Below are positions 22,387 through 29,976 of a DNA stretch of 35,453 nt, piece by piece. Source of the DNA: Paenibacillus terrae (GTDB lineage: Bacteria > Bacillota > Bacilli > Paenibacillales > Paenibacillaceae); contig NZ_PNXQ01000012.1 of the NCBI RefSeq assembly GCF_005217525.1, forward strand, positions 48,785-84,237. The letters run 5' to 3'. The translations under genes were made by a program, and so were the position numbers. The notes under the pieces are model-generated. The model was not told the DNA's origin. It did not search any database and saw only the letters and a list, made by a program, of their open reading frames with translations. The stretch's first letter is position 1. Each line of letters begins with the position of its first letter.

Positions 22387-23412
22387 GTGATCATCATAAA
22401 TAAAATCCAAGTCACACCGGAGCAACTGGATCACGTGGCCTCCCAATTTGCCAATGCCCACGGAACACTGTATAACCAGTTAAATGGCCTGGATAACACA
22501 ATGAACAACCTTCACAGCCAGTGGGACGGTATGGAGAGAAATCGTTTTTATAACGACTATCGGACGGCTAAATATACGCTTTCTTCTGTGTTAAACAAGG
22601 TTCAATCCATTGAAATTGAGCTGAAAAGCATTGCTTCGAAGTTTAGAAGTACGGATGACAACCCGCGTGGCTTCTGGACTGCATTAGCGGCGGCTATGAG
22701 CGCTAGTGCAGCGTCGGCGGGCGGTGGAGAAGCCGGGAAACAAGCTGGAGATGCCTCCGAGCCTCCTAAAAACATAGATGACTGGGATCGGGCCGACGCC
22801 GATAAATACCATCAATATGAGAAATTAATGAAAGATGCCGAGGCGATTGGAGACAAGCAGGTTATGCAAAAAATCCACGACCAGATGAACGTCCTACGGC
22901 TGCAATATGAGGACTCGGTGACCCGTACAGATTACAATACAGGAGAAACGTCCAAGATCACATCCGATTCTCTCGTCGCCGTCACCGAGCTGACAGGTAA
23001 GGATGGCACGAAAACGGATATATCTATAGATAAAAAAGGAAATATTGTCAGCTACGAGCAAAATAATGACAAATACGATTACTGGGCCCAAGAGCATACC
23101 CAATCGGCTGGAGAGCACGCTCTGGGTAAAACGGCCCAGACCGTCACCGGGTACGGCATAGGTCTTATATTGTCGCGAGGGACTGGCGTTGGTGGCGCAG
23201 GTTCGAGCATTAGTTCCGGCTGGGGAGAGCACGTCGTTGGCATCGGTGGCGGCATGATCAGTGACAAGGTGCTATTCTCTGTACCAGATGAAGGCGAAAC
23301 CCGCACCATGATTTACCGAACCGACAAGGAAACCGGACATATCGAAAACATGATTATCGTCACCAAAGGTGAAAATGAAATGGAGTACCGCTACTGGGAG
23401 GACTATAACTAG
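22387..23412 (+). CDS. WXG100-family type VII secretion protein with C-terminal extension
   Basis: This protein is 341 residues from the GTG at 22387. Residues 1-95 form an ESAT-6/WXG100 helical hairpin: IQVTPEQLDHVASQFANAHG, then the turn WDG at 46-48 (SQWDGMERNRFYNDYRT). After an Ala/Gly stretch and a charged linker (about 120-190), a C-terminal part follows with a Gly-rich hydrophobic segment (TGYGIGLILSRGTGVGGAGS) and a final RYWEDYN. It has no signal peptide, as expected for type VII substrates. The tail resembles no toxin domain that I recognise. No secretion machinery and no obvious immunity gene are beside it. The start is uncertain: an ATG at 22357 is in frame but overlaps the predicted -10, and the GTG has only a weak ribosome binding site. 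Confidence 0.75.
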   Translation: MIIINKIQVTPEQLDHVASQFANAHGTLYNQLNGLDNTMNNLHSQWDGMERNRFYNDYRTAKYTLSSVLNKVQSIEIELKSIASKFRSTDDNPRGFWTALAAAMSASAASAGGGEAGKQAGDASEPPKNIDDWDRADADKYHQYEKLMKDAEAIGDKQVMQKIHDQMNVLRLQYEDSVTRTDYNTGETSKITSDSLVAVTELTGKDGTKTDISIDKKGNIVSYEQNNDKYDYWAQEHTQSAGEHALGKTAQTVTGYGIGLILSRGTGVGGAGSSISSGWGEHVVGIGGGMISDKVLFSVPDEGETRTMIYRTDKETGHIENMIIVTKGENEMEYRYWEDYN

Positions 23413-23464
23413 AAGCGGTCATGATCTGAAAACGAGCATACTCAATGCGAATAGGAGTATCTAT

Positions 23465-23550
23465 AAAATCTACAGTCTTTTTTCTGGAACAGGTGAGCGG
23501 CAGTTGGAAACTGTAAAACTCGCTAGCTGGAGAAGTCTGTAGATTTTTTT
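23465..23550 (+). terminator. Elaborate terminator or structured RNA in the 3' region
   Basis: AAAATCTACAG (23465-23475) pairs with CTGTAGATTTT (23537-23547). After a T-T mismatch the stem continues as CTTTTTT with GGAGAAG (wobbles). Inside are CAGTT-GGA-AACTG and a GTGAG/CTCGC pairing. A T-run closes it. This is more complex than a usual terminator. Confidence 0.6.
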
Positions 23551-23560
23551 GTTTCTTATA

Positions 23561-23607
23561 AAAAAAAGCGCAGTGACTTCCGCTGAATTGGAAGGCTGCG
23601 CCTTTTT
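23561..23607. terminator. Bidirectional intrinsic terminator
   Basis: GCGCAG (23568-23573) and CTGCGC (23596-23601), with inner CTTCC/GGAAG, form the stem. A7 precedes and T5 follows. It serves the minus-strand gene at 23623 and the plus-strand transcript. Confidence 0.8.
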
Positions 23608-23622
23608 ATTGCTACTTAATAT

Positions 23623-25056
23623 TTACTGAGCTTCCCCATTCAAATAACGATAAAAGGGAGCATCCACCCAGAAGTGGTAGCTTTCCACCTCTACACCTGG
23701 CTTGATTTTACGTAACCCATCGCCAATGGAGGAAGCTTTGTCCGTCAGTGAAAAGGACTGGGCGTAATAGCGCCCCGCGCTGACCCGATTGTTCGCAATC
23801 TCCGTGTAGGCTGAGCCGGGGGAGGATAGGGAGTAATAGAGCGGCTGCCACCAGGACTGAGCGATCAGGCCGGCTTGATCTTTGCTGTTCTTTTTGGCGT
23901 ATTGGTTGATGATGGCGTCAAAACGGTTCTTCTGCCCGATCGTCGCAAATTCGAGGGCAAGGTCATATTCCTTGGAGTAGGCGATATAGTTGCCGTTATG
24001 GATTTGCACGACTTTATAGTCTTCGGTCTGGACTGGCTGTCCCCATTCTTTCAAATATACAAAAGCCGAAGTTTTCGGCTCTAGCTGTACTTTGGCTTGA
24101 ATGCCCTCGCTGCGAAGCAGCCCAATCAGCTGGATCGCGTGCTTGAGATCGCTGTGTCCGTAAGTAAGGGACAGCTTCGGATCAAAATGGGCATCATAGC
24201 GGCTGTCCTTGATGTTGTAGCCTGTGAACAGATTTTGCTGAAGTCCTTCGTCAAACAGGGCTTGCAGCTCTGGGGATTGGACGAGTATCTGTGTATCGTA
24301 GGCCTGATGGATTTTAGCAAAAATATCGTCGTCCTGTACTTGGCCGATGGCATTTTTGTATTCGCCGTGGAATGCCAGTACACGGCTTAACACCTCGGCG
24401 GTGAATGACGCGTCGGCTTGGCCTTCCGGCTGGAAGGAGGGCAACTCGCTTTGCGTCAGCAGTCCTGTATCTATAGCGACTGCCAGTTCCTGGGAGGTCG
24501 CTGATTGGGTCTCAGCAGTTCCAGCCAATGTACGAATACCCGATTTAGTCAGCACGGCCTGCGCCTTATCTGCAGGATATGTAGCAGCCAACTCAGTCAA
24601 TCCGGCGGCTTTTACAGCTATACGGATCGTGTCGTTTTGTGTCAGAGGAACGGACGCTTTTACGTCAGTGTTATCCAGAATACCTTCTGCATACAGTACT
24701 GCCGCTTGGGCATATAACGGATCATTTGACTCTAAGCCTGTAAAGGCGGTGTTTTTGTCCCCAGAAGCGGTACTTGAGCTGTTCAGATGCAACACGGTGG
24801 CAAGCGCGGCGATATATTCCCCTCTTGTCGGGGATGAGGATAATTGGATGTTAAAACGGTCCTTTAGATAGGTGAGCTGGTTATCCGAATCAGTAATATT
24901 GCTTGAACCGGGGATGCTTACTTGTTGGACGATCGGGGCTGCCGCGGGTGCGGCATAGGAATCAATAGGGCTGGAAAAGGCAGCGATGAATAGGGCGGCG
25001 GATAGGGGAATCATTTTCCAAGAGGATGGTCTTAGGTTAGCAAAAGGTGCGGTCAT
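23623..25056 (-). CDS. Secreted protein with degenerate SLH-like N-terminal repeats
   Basis: This 477-residue exported protein has a signal peptide with cleavage near SYAAP (about residue 35). Residues about 60-240 contain two or three segments resembling S-layer homology repeats: TRGEYIAALATVLHLN with YAQAAVLYAEGILDN, and later ASFTAEVLSRVLAFHGEYK. Key SLH residues are incomplete, so wall binding is only suggested. The C-terminal half (about 250-477) is not recognised; it is rich in Tyr and Gln, with a closing VESYHFWVDAPFYRYLNG. AGGAGG lies nine bases before the ATG. A very good promoter precedes it and a bidirectional terminator follows, so it is a single-gene unit likely to be well expressed. 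Its function is unknown. Confidence 0.8.
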   Translation of the reverse strand: MTAPFANLRPSSWKMIPLSAALFIAAFSSPIDSYAAPAAAPIVQQVSIPGSSNITDSDNQLTYLKDRFNIQLSSSPTRGEYIAALATVLHLNSSSTASGDKNTAFTGLESNDPLYAQAAVLYAEGILDNTDVKASVPLTQNDTIRIAVKAAGLTELAATYPADKAQAVLTKSGIRTLAGTAETQSATSQELAVAIDTGLLTQSELPSFQPEGQADASFTAEVLSRVLAFHGEYKNAIGQVQDDDIFAKIHQAYDTQILVQSPELQALFDEGLQQNLFTGYNIKDSRYDAHFDPKLSLTYGHSDLKHAIQLIGLLRSEGIQAKVQLEPKTSAFVYLKEWGQPVQTEDYKVVQIHNGNYIAYSKEYDLALEFATIGQKNRFDAIINQYAKKNSKDQAGLIAQSWWQPLYYSLSSPGSAYTEIANNRVSAGRYYAQSFSLTDKASSIGDGLRKIKPGVEVESYHFWVDAPFYRYLNGEAQ

Positions 25057-25126
25057 GTGAAATTTCCTCCTAAATAGGCTATACTATTTTATATTATTCC
25101 TAGCTAAATACTTGTAATTTGATAGA

Positions 25127-25155
25127 ATAATAGCTTGTTCCTCTCAAACTGTCAA
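25127..25155 (-). promoter_or_regulatory. Strong sigma-A promoter of the SLH-like protein gene
   Basis: On the minus strand TTGACA (25155-25150) and TATTAT (25132-25127) are separated by exactly 17 bases. The -35 is consensus and the -10 differs by one base. Confidence 0.8.
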
Positions 25156-25434
25156 TCCATCTAGAAGAATAGGGTGTTATTTAGCCTCATAATCCATATG
25201 GTTATACCTGCGTGCTATCTACGGACTTGCAATTAGGGTACCAAATGATAGATGATGGAAGAGGGCCTTTCCGTAGAGAATAGGGCTAAAGATGGAGAGG
25301 ATACCTATAAAAAATAGATCAGATTTACCGTATTTTTGTATATAATTGTAGAAAAAGATCGTAATTCAGGTTATAGTAAAGGAAGAAATTAACTAGGATG
25401 CGTTTCACCCAAATACGATTTTGTGGAGGGCAAC
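25156..25434. other. Leader region upstream of the Ter operon
   Basis: This gap precedes terB. It holds consensus TATAAT at 25341-25346 without a -35 at normal spacing, TATAGT at 25372-25377 and a small palindrome CCATATGG at 25195-25202. No riboswitch or small gene was recognised. The operon promoter must lie here, but I cannot fix it; an alternative (ECF-type) sigma factor is possible. Confidence 0.4.
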
Positions 25435-25881
25435 ATGAGTACATTTAAAAATTGGCTGAACACAACTAAAAAGGGTCTTGGAGACCAGGTAAAGAAGTTT
25501 AAAAATAAAGATTTCATGGAAGCTGTTGTTGCGGGTTGTGCGCTGGTAGCCTTTGCTGACGGTAACATTAGTCCGGAAGAGAAAGCAAAAATGGCCGGAT
25601 ACATAAATCTCAGTGAAGAATTGAAAGTGTTTGATATGGGAGAGGTCATTAGCCGTTTCAATCACTATGTAGCGAACTTTGAGTTTTCGCCTGAAATCGG
25701 CAAACAGGAAGCGCTGAAATCGGTTGGCAAATTGAAAGGCAAGCCTGAAGTGGGCCGACTCGTCGTTGGTGTATGTAGTGCCATTGGTGCTGCCGACGGT
25801 GACTTTGATGCTGATGAACAACGAGTTGTCGCTGAAATTTGCGGTGCGCTGGGCTTGAATCCATCTGAATTTAGTCTGTAA
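25435..25881 (+). CDS. terB: TerB-family tellurite resistance protein
   Basis: This 148-residue helical cytoplasmic protein is the first gene of the Ter operon. It has the internal duplication of TerB with two acidic turns, ALVAFADGNISPEEK and AIGAADGDFDADEQ, that carry metal-binding carboxylates. The N-terminal part STFKNWLNTTKKGLGDQVKK and the phrase EAVVAGCALVAFADG are close to TerB of enteric tellurite plasmids. TerB is thought to link membrane-bound TerC to TerD-type proteins. GGAGGG is a few bases before the ATG. The next gene starts 28 bases after the stop. Confidence 0.88.
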   Translation: MSTFKNWLNTTKKGLGDQVKKFKNKDFMEAVVAGCALVAFADGNISPEEKAKMAGYINLSEELKVFDMGEVISRFNHYVANFEFSPEIGKQEALKSVGKLKGKPEVGRLVVGVCSAIGAADGDFDADEQRVVAEICGALGLNPSEFSL

Positions 25882-25909
25882 ATTTTACGGAAGGGAGGTG
25901 TGTTAATCA

Positions 25910-26503
25910 GTGGCTGTAATTAATCTGGTTAAGGGCCAGAAAATTGATTTGACCAAAGGAAATGCAGGTCTGACCAAAGTTATTGCTGGATTGGGATGGG
26001 ACCCGGTGCAGTCCAAAGGACTTTTTGGCTTCAAGAAGCAACCGAATATTGATTGTGATGCTTCTGCCATTATGCTGGACGCAAACGGAAAACTGACCCA
26101 ATCGGATAACGTAGTATGCTTCCACAATAAAAAAAGCCCATGTGGCTCCATCGTACATTCCGGTGATAATTTGACCGGACAAGGTGACGGTGATGATGAA
26201 CAAATTGTGATTGACTTGGCACGTATTCCTGCCGGGGTCCACAAAGTGCTTGTTGTTGTAAATATATATGATTGCGTAAACCGGAAACAGGATTTTGGCA
26301 TGATCGAGAAAGCGTATATCCGCATTCTGGACGGTGCTAATTCCAAGGAACTGGTCACGTTTAATTTATCTGATAATTATGAAGGGCTGACTGCATTGGT
26401 TTGTGGAGAACTCTATCGTCATAACGACGAATGGAAGTTTGCTGCCATCGGTGAAGGCACGAATGCCGTACATATTGATGTGCTGGCTCAGCGCTACATG
26501 TAA
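25910..26503 (+). CDS. TerD-family protein, divergent copy
   Basis: This 197-residue TerD-like protein has the family opening [20 protein letters not shown] and the calcium-loop segment [19 protein letters not shown]. It differs from the two copies downstream by an insertion after GLGWD (PVQSKGLFGFKKQP) and by NIDCD in place of DFDLD, so one metal-binding carboxylate is changed. Its end (YRHNDEWKFAAIGEG) keeps the TerD signature but lacks the final helix of the other copies. TerD proteins bind calcium and act in metal, acid or antibiotic stress. The start is GTG after AAGGGAGGTG. In length and position it corresponds to Bacillus YceC. Confidence 0.85.
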   Translation: MAVINLVKGQKIDLTKGNAGLTKVIAGLGWDPVQSKGLFGFKKQPNIDCDASAIMLDANGKLTQSDNVVCFHNKKSPCGSIVHSGDNLTGQGDGDDEQIVIDLARIPAGVHKVLVVVNIYDCVNRKQDFGMIEKAYIRILDGANSKELVTFNLSDNYEGLTALVCGELYRHNDEWKFAAIGEGTNAVHIDVLAQRYM

Positions 26504-26551
26504 TTTTATTTTACGAATACCAAACTTAATTATGGAAAAGGGGTTCTTATC

Positions 26552-27127
26552 ATGGCAATTAACTTATCCAAAGGTCAAAAGATCGATTTGACGAAAACAA
26601 ATCCGGGCTTGTCCAAAATCACGGTCGGCTTGGGTTGGGACACGAACAAATACGATGGCGGCAAAGATTTTGACCTGGACGTATCTGTATTTTTGGCTAA
26701 TGCAGAAGGTAAAGTAGAATCGGATAAGAACTTCGTCTTTTTCAATAACCCGCAAAATGAAAACGGCTCTGTCGTTCATACTGGGGATAACCGCACAGGC
26801 GAAGGCGACGGAGATGACGAGCAAATCAAAATTGATTTGGGCAGCGTGCCAGCTAACGTAGAAAAGATCGCTTTTACAATTACAATCTATGAAGCACAGG
26901 AACGCAGCCAAAACTTTGGACAAGTGTCCCGTGCTTATGCTCGTATCGTAAATGAAGCGAATAATGAAGAATTGATCCGCTTTGATCTGGGAGAAGATTT
27001 CTCAATCGAAACGGGCGTTGTTGTAGGCGAATTGTATCGTCATAGTGGTGAGTGGAAGTTCAATGCCATTGGTAGTGGCTACCAGGATGGTCTTGCAGGG
27101 TTGACTCGTGATTACGGCTTGGCGTAA
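26552..27127 (+). CDS. terD: TerD-family stress protein
   Basis: This 191-residue canonical TerD domain has [40 protein letters not shown], the calcium loop [19 protein letters not shown] and the closing [19 protein letters not shown]. The aspartates of DFDLD and of the DDE loop are all present, so two calcium ions could bind. Its expected location is the cytoplasm, near membrane TerC complexes. AAAAGGGG precedes the ATG. It shares most residues with the next gene, so the two arose by tandem duplication. Confidence 0.92.
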   Translation: MAINLSKGQKIDLTKTNPGLSKITVGLGWDTNKYDGGKDFDLDVSVFLANAEGKVESDKNFVFFNNPQNENGSVVHTGDNRTGEGDGDDEQIKIDLGSVPANVEKIAFTITIYEAQERSQNFGQVSRAYARIVNEANNEELIRFDLGEDFSIETGVVVGELYRHSGEWKFNAIGSGYQDGLAGLTRDYGLA

Positions 27128-27160
27128 CTAAAATCTGTACAAAGAAAGCAGGTATACAGT

Positions 27161-27742
27161 ATGACCATTAGTCTTTCCAAAGGACAACGCATTGATCTGA
27201 CGAAAACCAATCCCGGCTTGACCCGTGTTGTCGTAGGTCTTGGATGGGATACGAATAAATACAGCGGTGGCGCGGATTTTGACCTGGATGCTTCGGCTTT
27301 CCTGCTGTATGAAGATGGCAAAGCCAAAGCTGCGGATGATTTTGTATTTTACAACAATCCAACCGGCGGAGCAGGCTCTGTAACCCATACAGGCGATAAC
27401 CGCACAGGTGAGGGCGATGGGGATGACGAGCAAATCATCGTTGATTTTGCGAAAATTCCTGCGAACATCCACCGTATCGGAATCACGGTTACCATTTATG
27501 ATTACGAGGCCCGTGCGCAAAACTTTGGTCAAGTGTCCAATGCTTTCGTACGTGTGGTAGATGCAGCGACGGATCGTGAAGTGCTACGCTACGATTTGGG
27601 AGAGGATTTCTCCACCGAAACGGCCGTGGTATTCTGTGAATTTTACCGTCAGAATGCAGACTGGAAATTCCAGGCAATCGGTAGTGGCTTTGCTGGTGGA
27701 TTGGGTGCGCTTGCTAAAAACTATGGCTTGGACGCTCAATAA
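27161..27742 (+). CDS. terD: TerD-family stress protein, second canonical copy
   Basis: This 193-residue protein is a tandem paralogue of the preceding one. Conserved parts are [59 protein letters not shown] and the final AIGSGFAGGLGALAKNYGL. All metal-binding acidic residues are kept. A variation is CEFYRQNADWKF in place of [21 protein letters not shown] precedes the ATG at moderate spacing. It is followed by a strong terminator hairpin, after which the operon continues. Confidence 0.92.
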   Translation: MTISLSKGQRIDLTKTNPGLTRVVVGLGWDTNKYSGGADFDLDASAFLLYEDGKAKAADDFVFYNNPTGGAGSVTHTGDNRTGEGDGDDEQIIVDFAKIPANIHRIGITVTIYDYEARAQNFGQVSNAFVRVVDAATDREVLRYDLGEDFSTETAVVFCEFYRQNADWKFQAIGSGFAGGLGALAKNYGLDAQ

Positions 27743-27751
27743 TATCCACTT

Positions 27752-27784
27752 GGGGTGGTGTCCATAGGGCGCTACCCTTTTTTT
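27752..27784 (+). terminator. Strong hairpin and T-run inside the Ter gene string
   Basis: GGGGTGGTGTCC (27752-27763) pairs over 12 positions (including wobbles) with GGGCGCTACCCT (27767-27778), loop ATA, then T7. It follows the third terD and precedes terA by 60 bases. No clear promoter lies between, so it probably acts as a partial terminator that lowers expression downstream. Confidence 0.75.
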
Positions 27785-27843
27785 AAGCCATTGAAATTGG
27801 CGTGCGCTGACACATGACAAACGGACAGAAAGGTGACACAATC

Positions 27844-29109
27844 ATGGCTGTTATCGTAGTAAAGGGACAGAAGGCGGATTTGACGAAAACGAATCCGGGT
27901 CTGACCCAGGTCAACGTAGGGATCGGCTGGGAGGCCCCAGCGACACTGGAACTGGATACTTCGGCATTTTTGTTAGGCTCTGGAGGAAAAGTGTCAGGCG
28001 ATGAGGATTTGATCTTTTACAACAATCCGACCACGCCTTTCATCACGTATTCAGATGGACAACAGACTGGTGACAAAAAGCAATTTGCACTTGATCTGAC
28101 GCGGATTCCTGCCAACATTGAGAAGATTGCGTTCACGCTGACGATTTATGATGCGGATCAAAAACGGCAAAATTTTGGACAGGTTCAAGGCGGATTCATT
28201 CGTTTTGCTCATCCGGTTAGCGGAGAGGTTTTGCGGTTTAATTTGGACAGCGGATTTACAGTGGAAACGGCCATTGTCATTGGTGAACTGTATCGTCATA
28301 ACGGGGAATGGAAATTCAACGCGATTGGCGCGGGCTTTTCCGGTGGATTGGATGCGTTGTGCGTCAATTTCGGGATTGAAGTGGAAAATAATCCGGCTCC
28401 GCCGCCGCCAGTGCCTACACCACCTCCAACTCCTCAGCCAGCACCAACACCGCCGCCAGCACCTCCTGCTCCGAAGCCAGAGCCATCTGCAACACCGGTG
28501 AATCTGAATCTGCGCAAAATTGAGCTGAAGAAGAAGGGCGACACCATCAATCTCAAAAAAGGCTCAGGTGGATTAGGGGAACTCCTGATCAATCTGAACT
28601 GGAATCAGGTGCAGCAGAGCAAGGGCTTTTTCAGTCGTGGCTCCAAGGGTGTCGATCTGGATCTGGGCTGCTTGTATGAGATGAAGGACGGAGATAAAGG
28701 TGTGGTTCAGGCGCTGGGTGAAGCTTTCGGCTCGCTGAATCGCTTCCCATACATTGCTTTGGACGGCGACGACCGGACAGGTTCTGTAAAAACAGGGGAG
28801 AATCTCCGCATTAACGGCGCTAAAATTTCTGAAATCAAGCGGATTTTGGTGTTTACCTTTATCTATGAAGGGGTTACGAACTGGTCGCAGGCGGACGGGG
28901 TGGTCACGTTGCATCAGAAGGACGGACCGGACATTGTTGTTCACCTGAACGAACATGACAACCGCAAGGGAATGTGTGCGATTGCCATGCTCCAAAATGT
29001 GAACGATGAAACGTTCAGCATTGAAAGACTCGTGCAGTTCTATGGCGGTCATCGTGAGTTGGATCGTGCACATAACTGGGGCATGCGCTGGTCACAGGGT
29101 AGCAAATAA
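27844..29109 (+). CDS. terA: TerA-type protein: TerD-like domain, Pro-rich linker and TerA-like domain
   Basis: This 421-residue protein has two domains. Residues 1-185 are TerD-like ([19 protein letters not shown], then [20 protein letters not shown]), but the calcium loop has become SDGQQTGDKKQFALDL and DFDLD has become TLELD, so calcium binding here is doubtful. A linker of about 35 residues is almost all Pro, Ala and Thr. The C-terminal domain (about 225-421) has KGDTINLKKGSGGLGELLIN, QSKGFFSRGSKGVDLDLGCL and ALDGDDRTGS, a TerA-type relative of the TerD fold with its own acidic positions. The ATG at 27844 has AAAGGTGA at normal spacing; an ATG ten codons earlier has no ribosome binding site. 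TerA acts with TerB, TerC and TerD in the metal-stress complex. Confidence 0.85.
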   Translation: MAVIVVKGQKADLTKTNPGLTQVNVGIGWEAPATLELDTSAFLLGSGGKVSGDEDLIFYNNPTTPFITYSDGQQTGDKKQFALDLTRIPANIEKIAFTLTIYDADQKRQNFGQVQGGFIRFAHPVSGEVLRFNLDSGFTVETAIVIGELYRHNGEWKFNAIGAGFSGGLDALCVNFGIEVENNPAPPPPVPTPPPTPQPAPTPPPAPPAPKPEPSATPVNLNLRKIELKKKGDTINLKKGSGGLGELLINLNWNQVQQSKGFFSRGSKGVDLDLGCLYEMKDGDKGVVQALGEAFGSLNRFPYIALDGDDRTGSVKTGENLRINGAKISEIKRILVFTFIYEGVTNWSQADGVVTLHQKDGPDIVVHLNEHDNRKGMCAIAMLQNVNDETFSIERLVQFYGGHRELDRAHNWGMRWSQGSK

Positions 29110-29135
29110 ACTGAATTATCGGAGGCACTCTTTTC

Positions 29136-29870
29136 ATGTTGAATGATTTATTTAAAAATATCAGTGAGAACTACGGCCATTTCTTCTCATGGAGTGATGT
29201 CGTGGCGACGCTTACTGACCCGGTGAGTTGGGGGATCATTGGAACTCTCATTTTGCTGGAAGGTCTTTTGTCGGCGGATAACGCCTTGGTTCTCGCAGTT
29301 ATGGTTAAGCATTTACCTAAGGAACAACAAAAGAGAGCCTTATTTTACGGGATTTTGGGTGCGTATGTATTCAGGTTCCTCGCCATCGGCTTGGGTACGT
29401 TCCTGATTAAGTTCACGCTGATTAAGGTGCTGGGAGCGGCTTATCTTCTCTTTATTGCTTATAAGGGCTTATTCAAGTCCGAAGGTGATGGAGAAGTGAA
29501 AAACAAACCTGCTTCTTTCTGGAAAACCGTATTAATGGTCGAACTGATGGATATTGCCTTCAGTATTGACAGTGTCATTGCCGCTTTCGGTGTGAGTGAG
29601 AAAGTATGGGTTCTGTTCCTGGGTGGTATTCTCGGCGTTCTGATGATGCGCGGTGTTGCTCAAGTGTTCCTCAAGCTCATTGATAAATTTCCGGAACTGG
29701 AACAGACAGCCTTTATTCTAATCGCCATTATCGGGGGTAAAATGCTGGCTGCTGCTTTTGGCTTTCATATGTCGCAGGTCTTGTTCTTCGGCATTTTGAT
29801 TGCCGTCTTTGTAGGCACAATGGTGATTAGCTCGGCGAAAAGAAAGAAAAAGGCCGACGAAGAGGCTTAA
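29136..29870 (+). CDS. terC: TerC-family integral membrane protein
   Basis: This 244-residue membrane protein has about seven helices. TerC hallmarks are EGLLSADNALVLAVMVKHL (acidic SADN in a helix) and ELMDIAFSIDSVIAAFGVS, which carry the conserved membrane carboxylates that bind metal ions. The family includes Bacillus YceF and YkoY, some of which export manganese; TerC of Ter operons anchors the cytoplasmic TerB/TerD complex. GGAGGC precedes the ATG. No yybP-ykoY-type manganese riboswitch stands upstream, as expected for an internal gene. A terminator follows. Confidence 0.92.
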   Translation: MLNDLFKNISENYGHFFSWSDVVATLTDPVSWGIIGTLILLEGLLSADNALVLAVMVKHLPKEQQKRALFYGILGAYVFRFLAIGLGTFLIKFTLIKVLGAAYLLFIAYKGLFKSEGDGEVKNKPASFWKTVLMVELMDIAFSIDSVIAAFGVSEKVWVLFLGGILGVLMMRGVAQVFLKLIDKFPELEQTAFILIAIIGGKMLAAAFGFHMSQVLFFGILIAVFVGTMVISSAKRKKKADEEA

Positions 29871-29885
29871 TGTACAAAGTATAGC

Positions 29886-29920
29886 GAAATCCCTCCTGAA
29901 CCTAAGGGGGGATTTCTTTT
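29886..29920 (+). terminator. Intrinsic terminator between terC and the biosynthetic genes
   Basis: GAAATCCCTCC (29886-29896) pairs with GGGGGGATTTC (29906-29916) with one wobble, followed by TTTT. It splits the Ter protein genes from the enzyme genes 60 bases downstream. Confidence 0.75.
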
Positions 29921-29976
29921 ATACCCGAGGCACAGGGCTTCAGTCAGGCAAGAAAGAGCAAGAGGAGGAGAAAGCC

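Noticed and set aside
29080..29135. Possible manganese (yybP-ykoY) riboswitch before terC.
   Set aside because: Only 26 bases separate the genes, too short for the aptamer, and no consensus was found.
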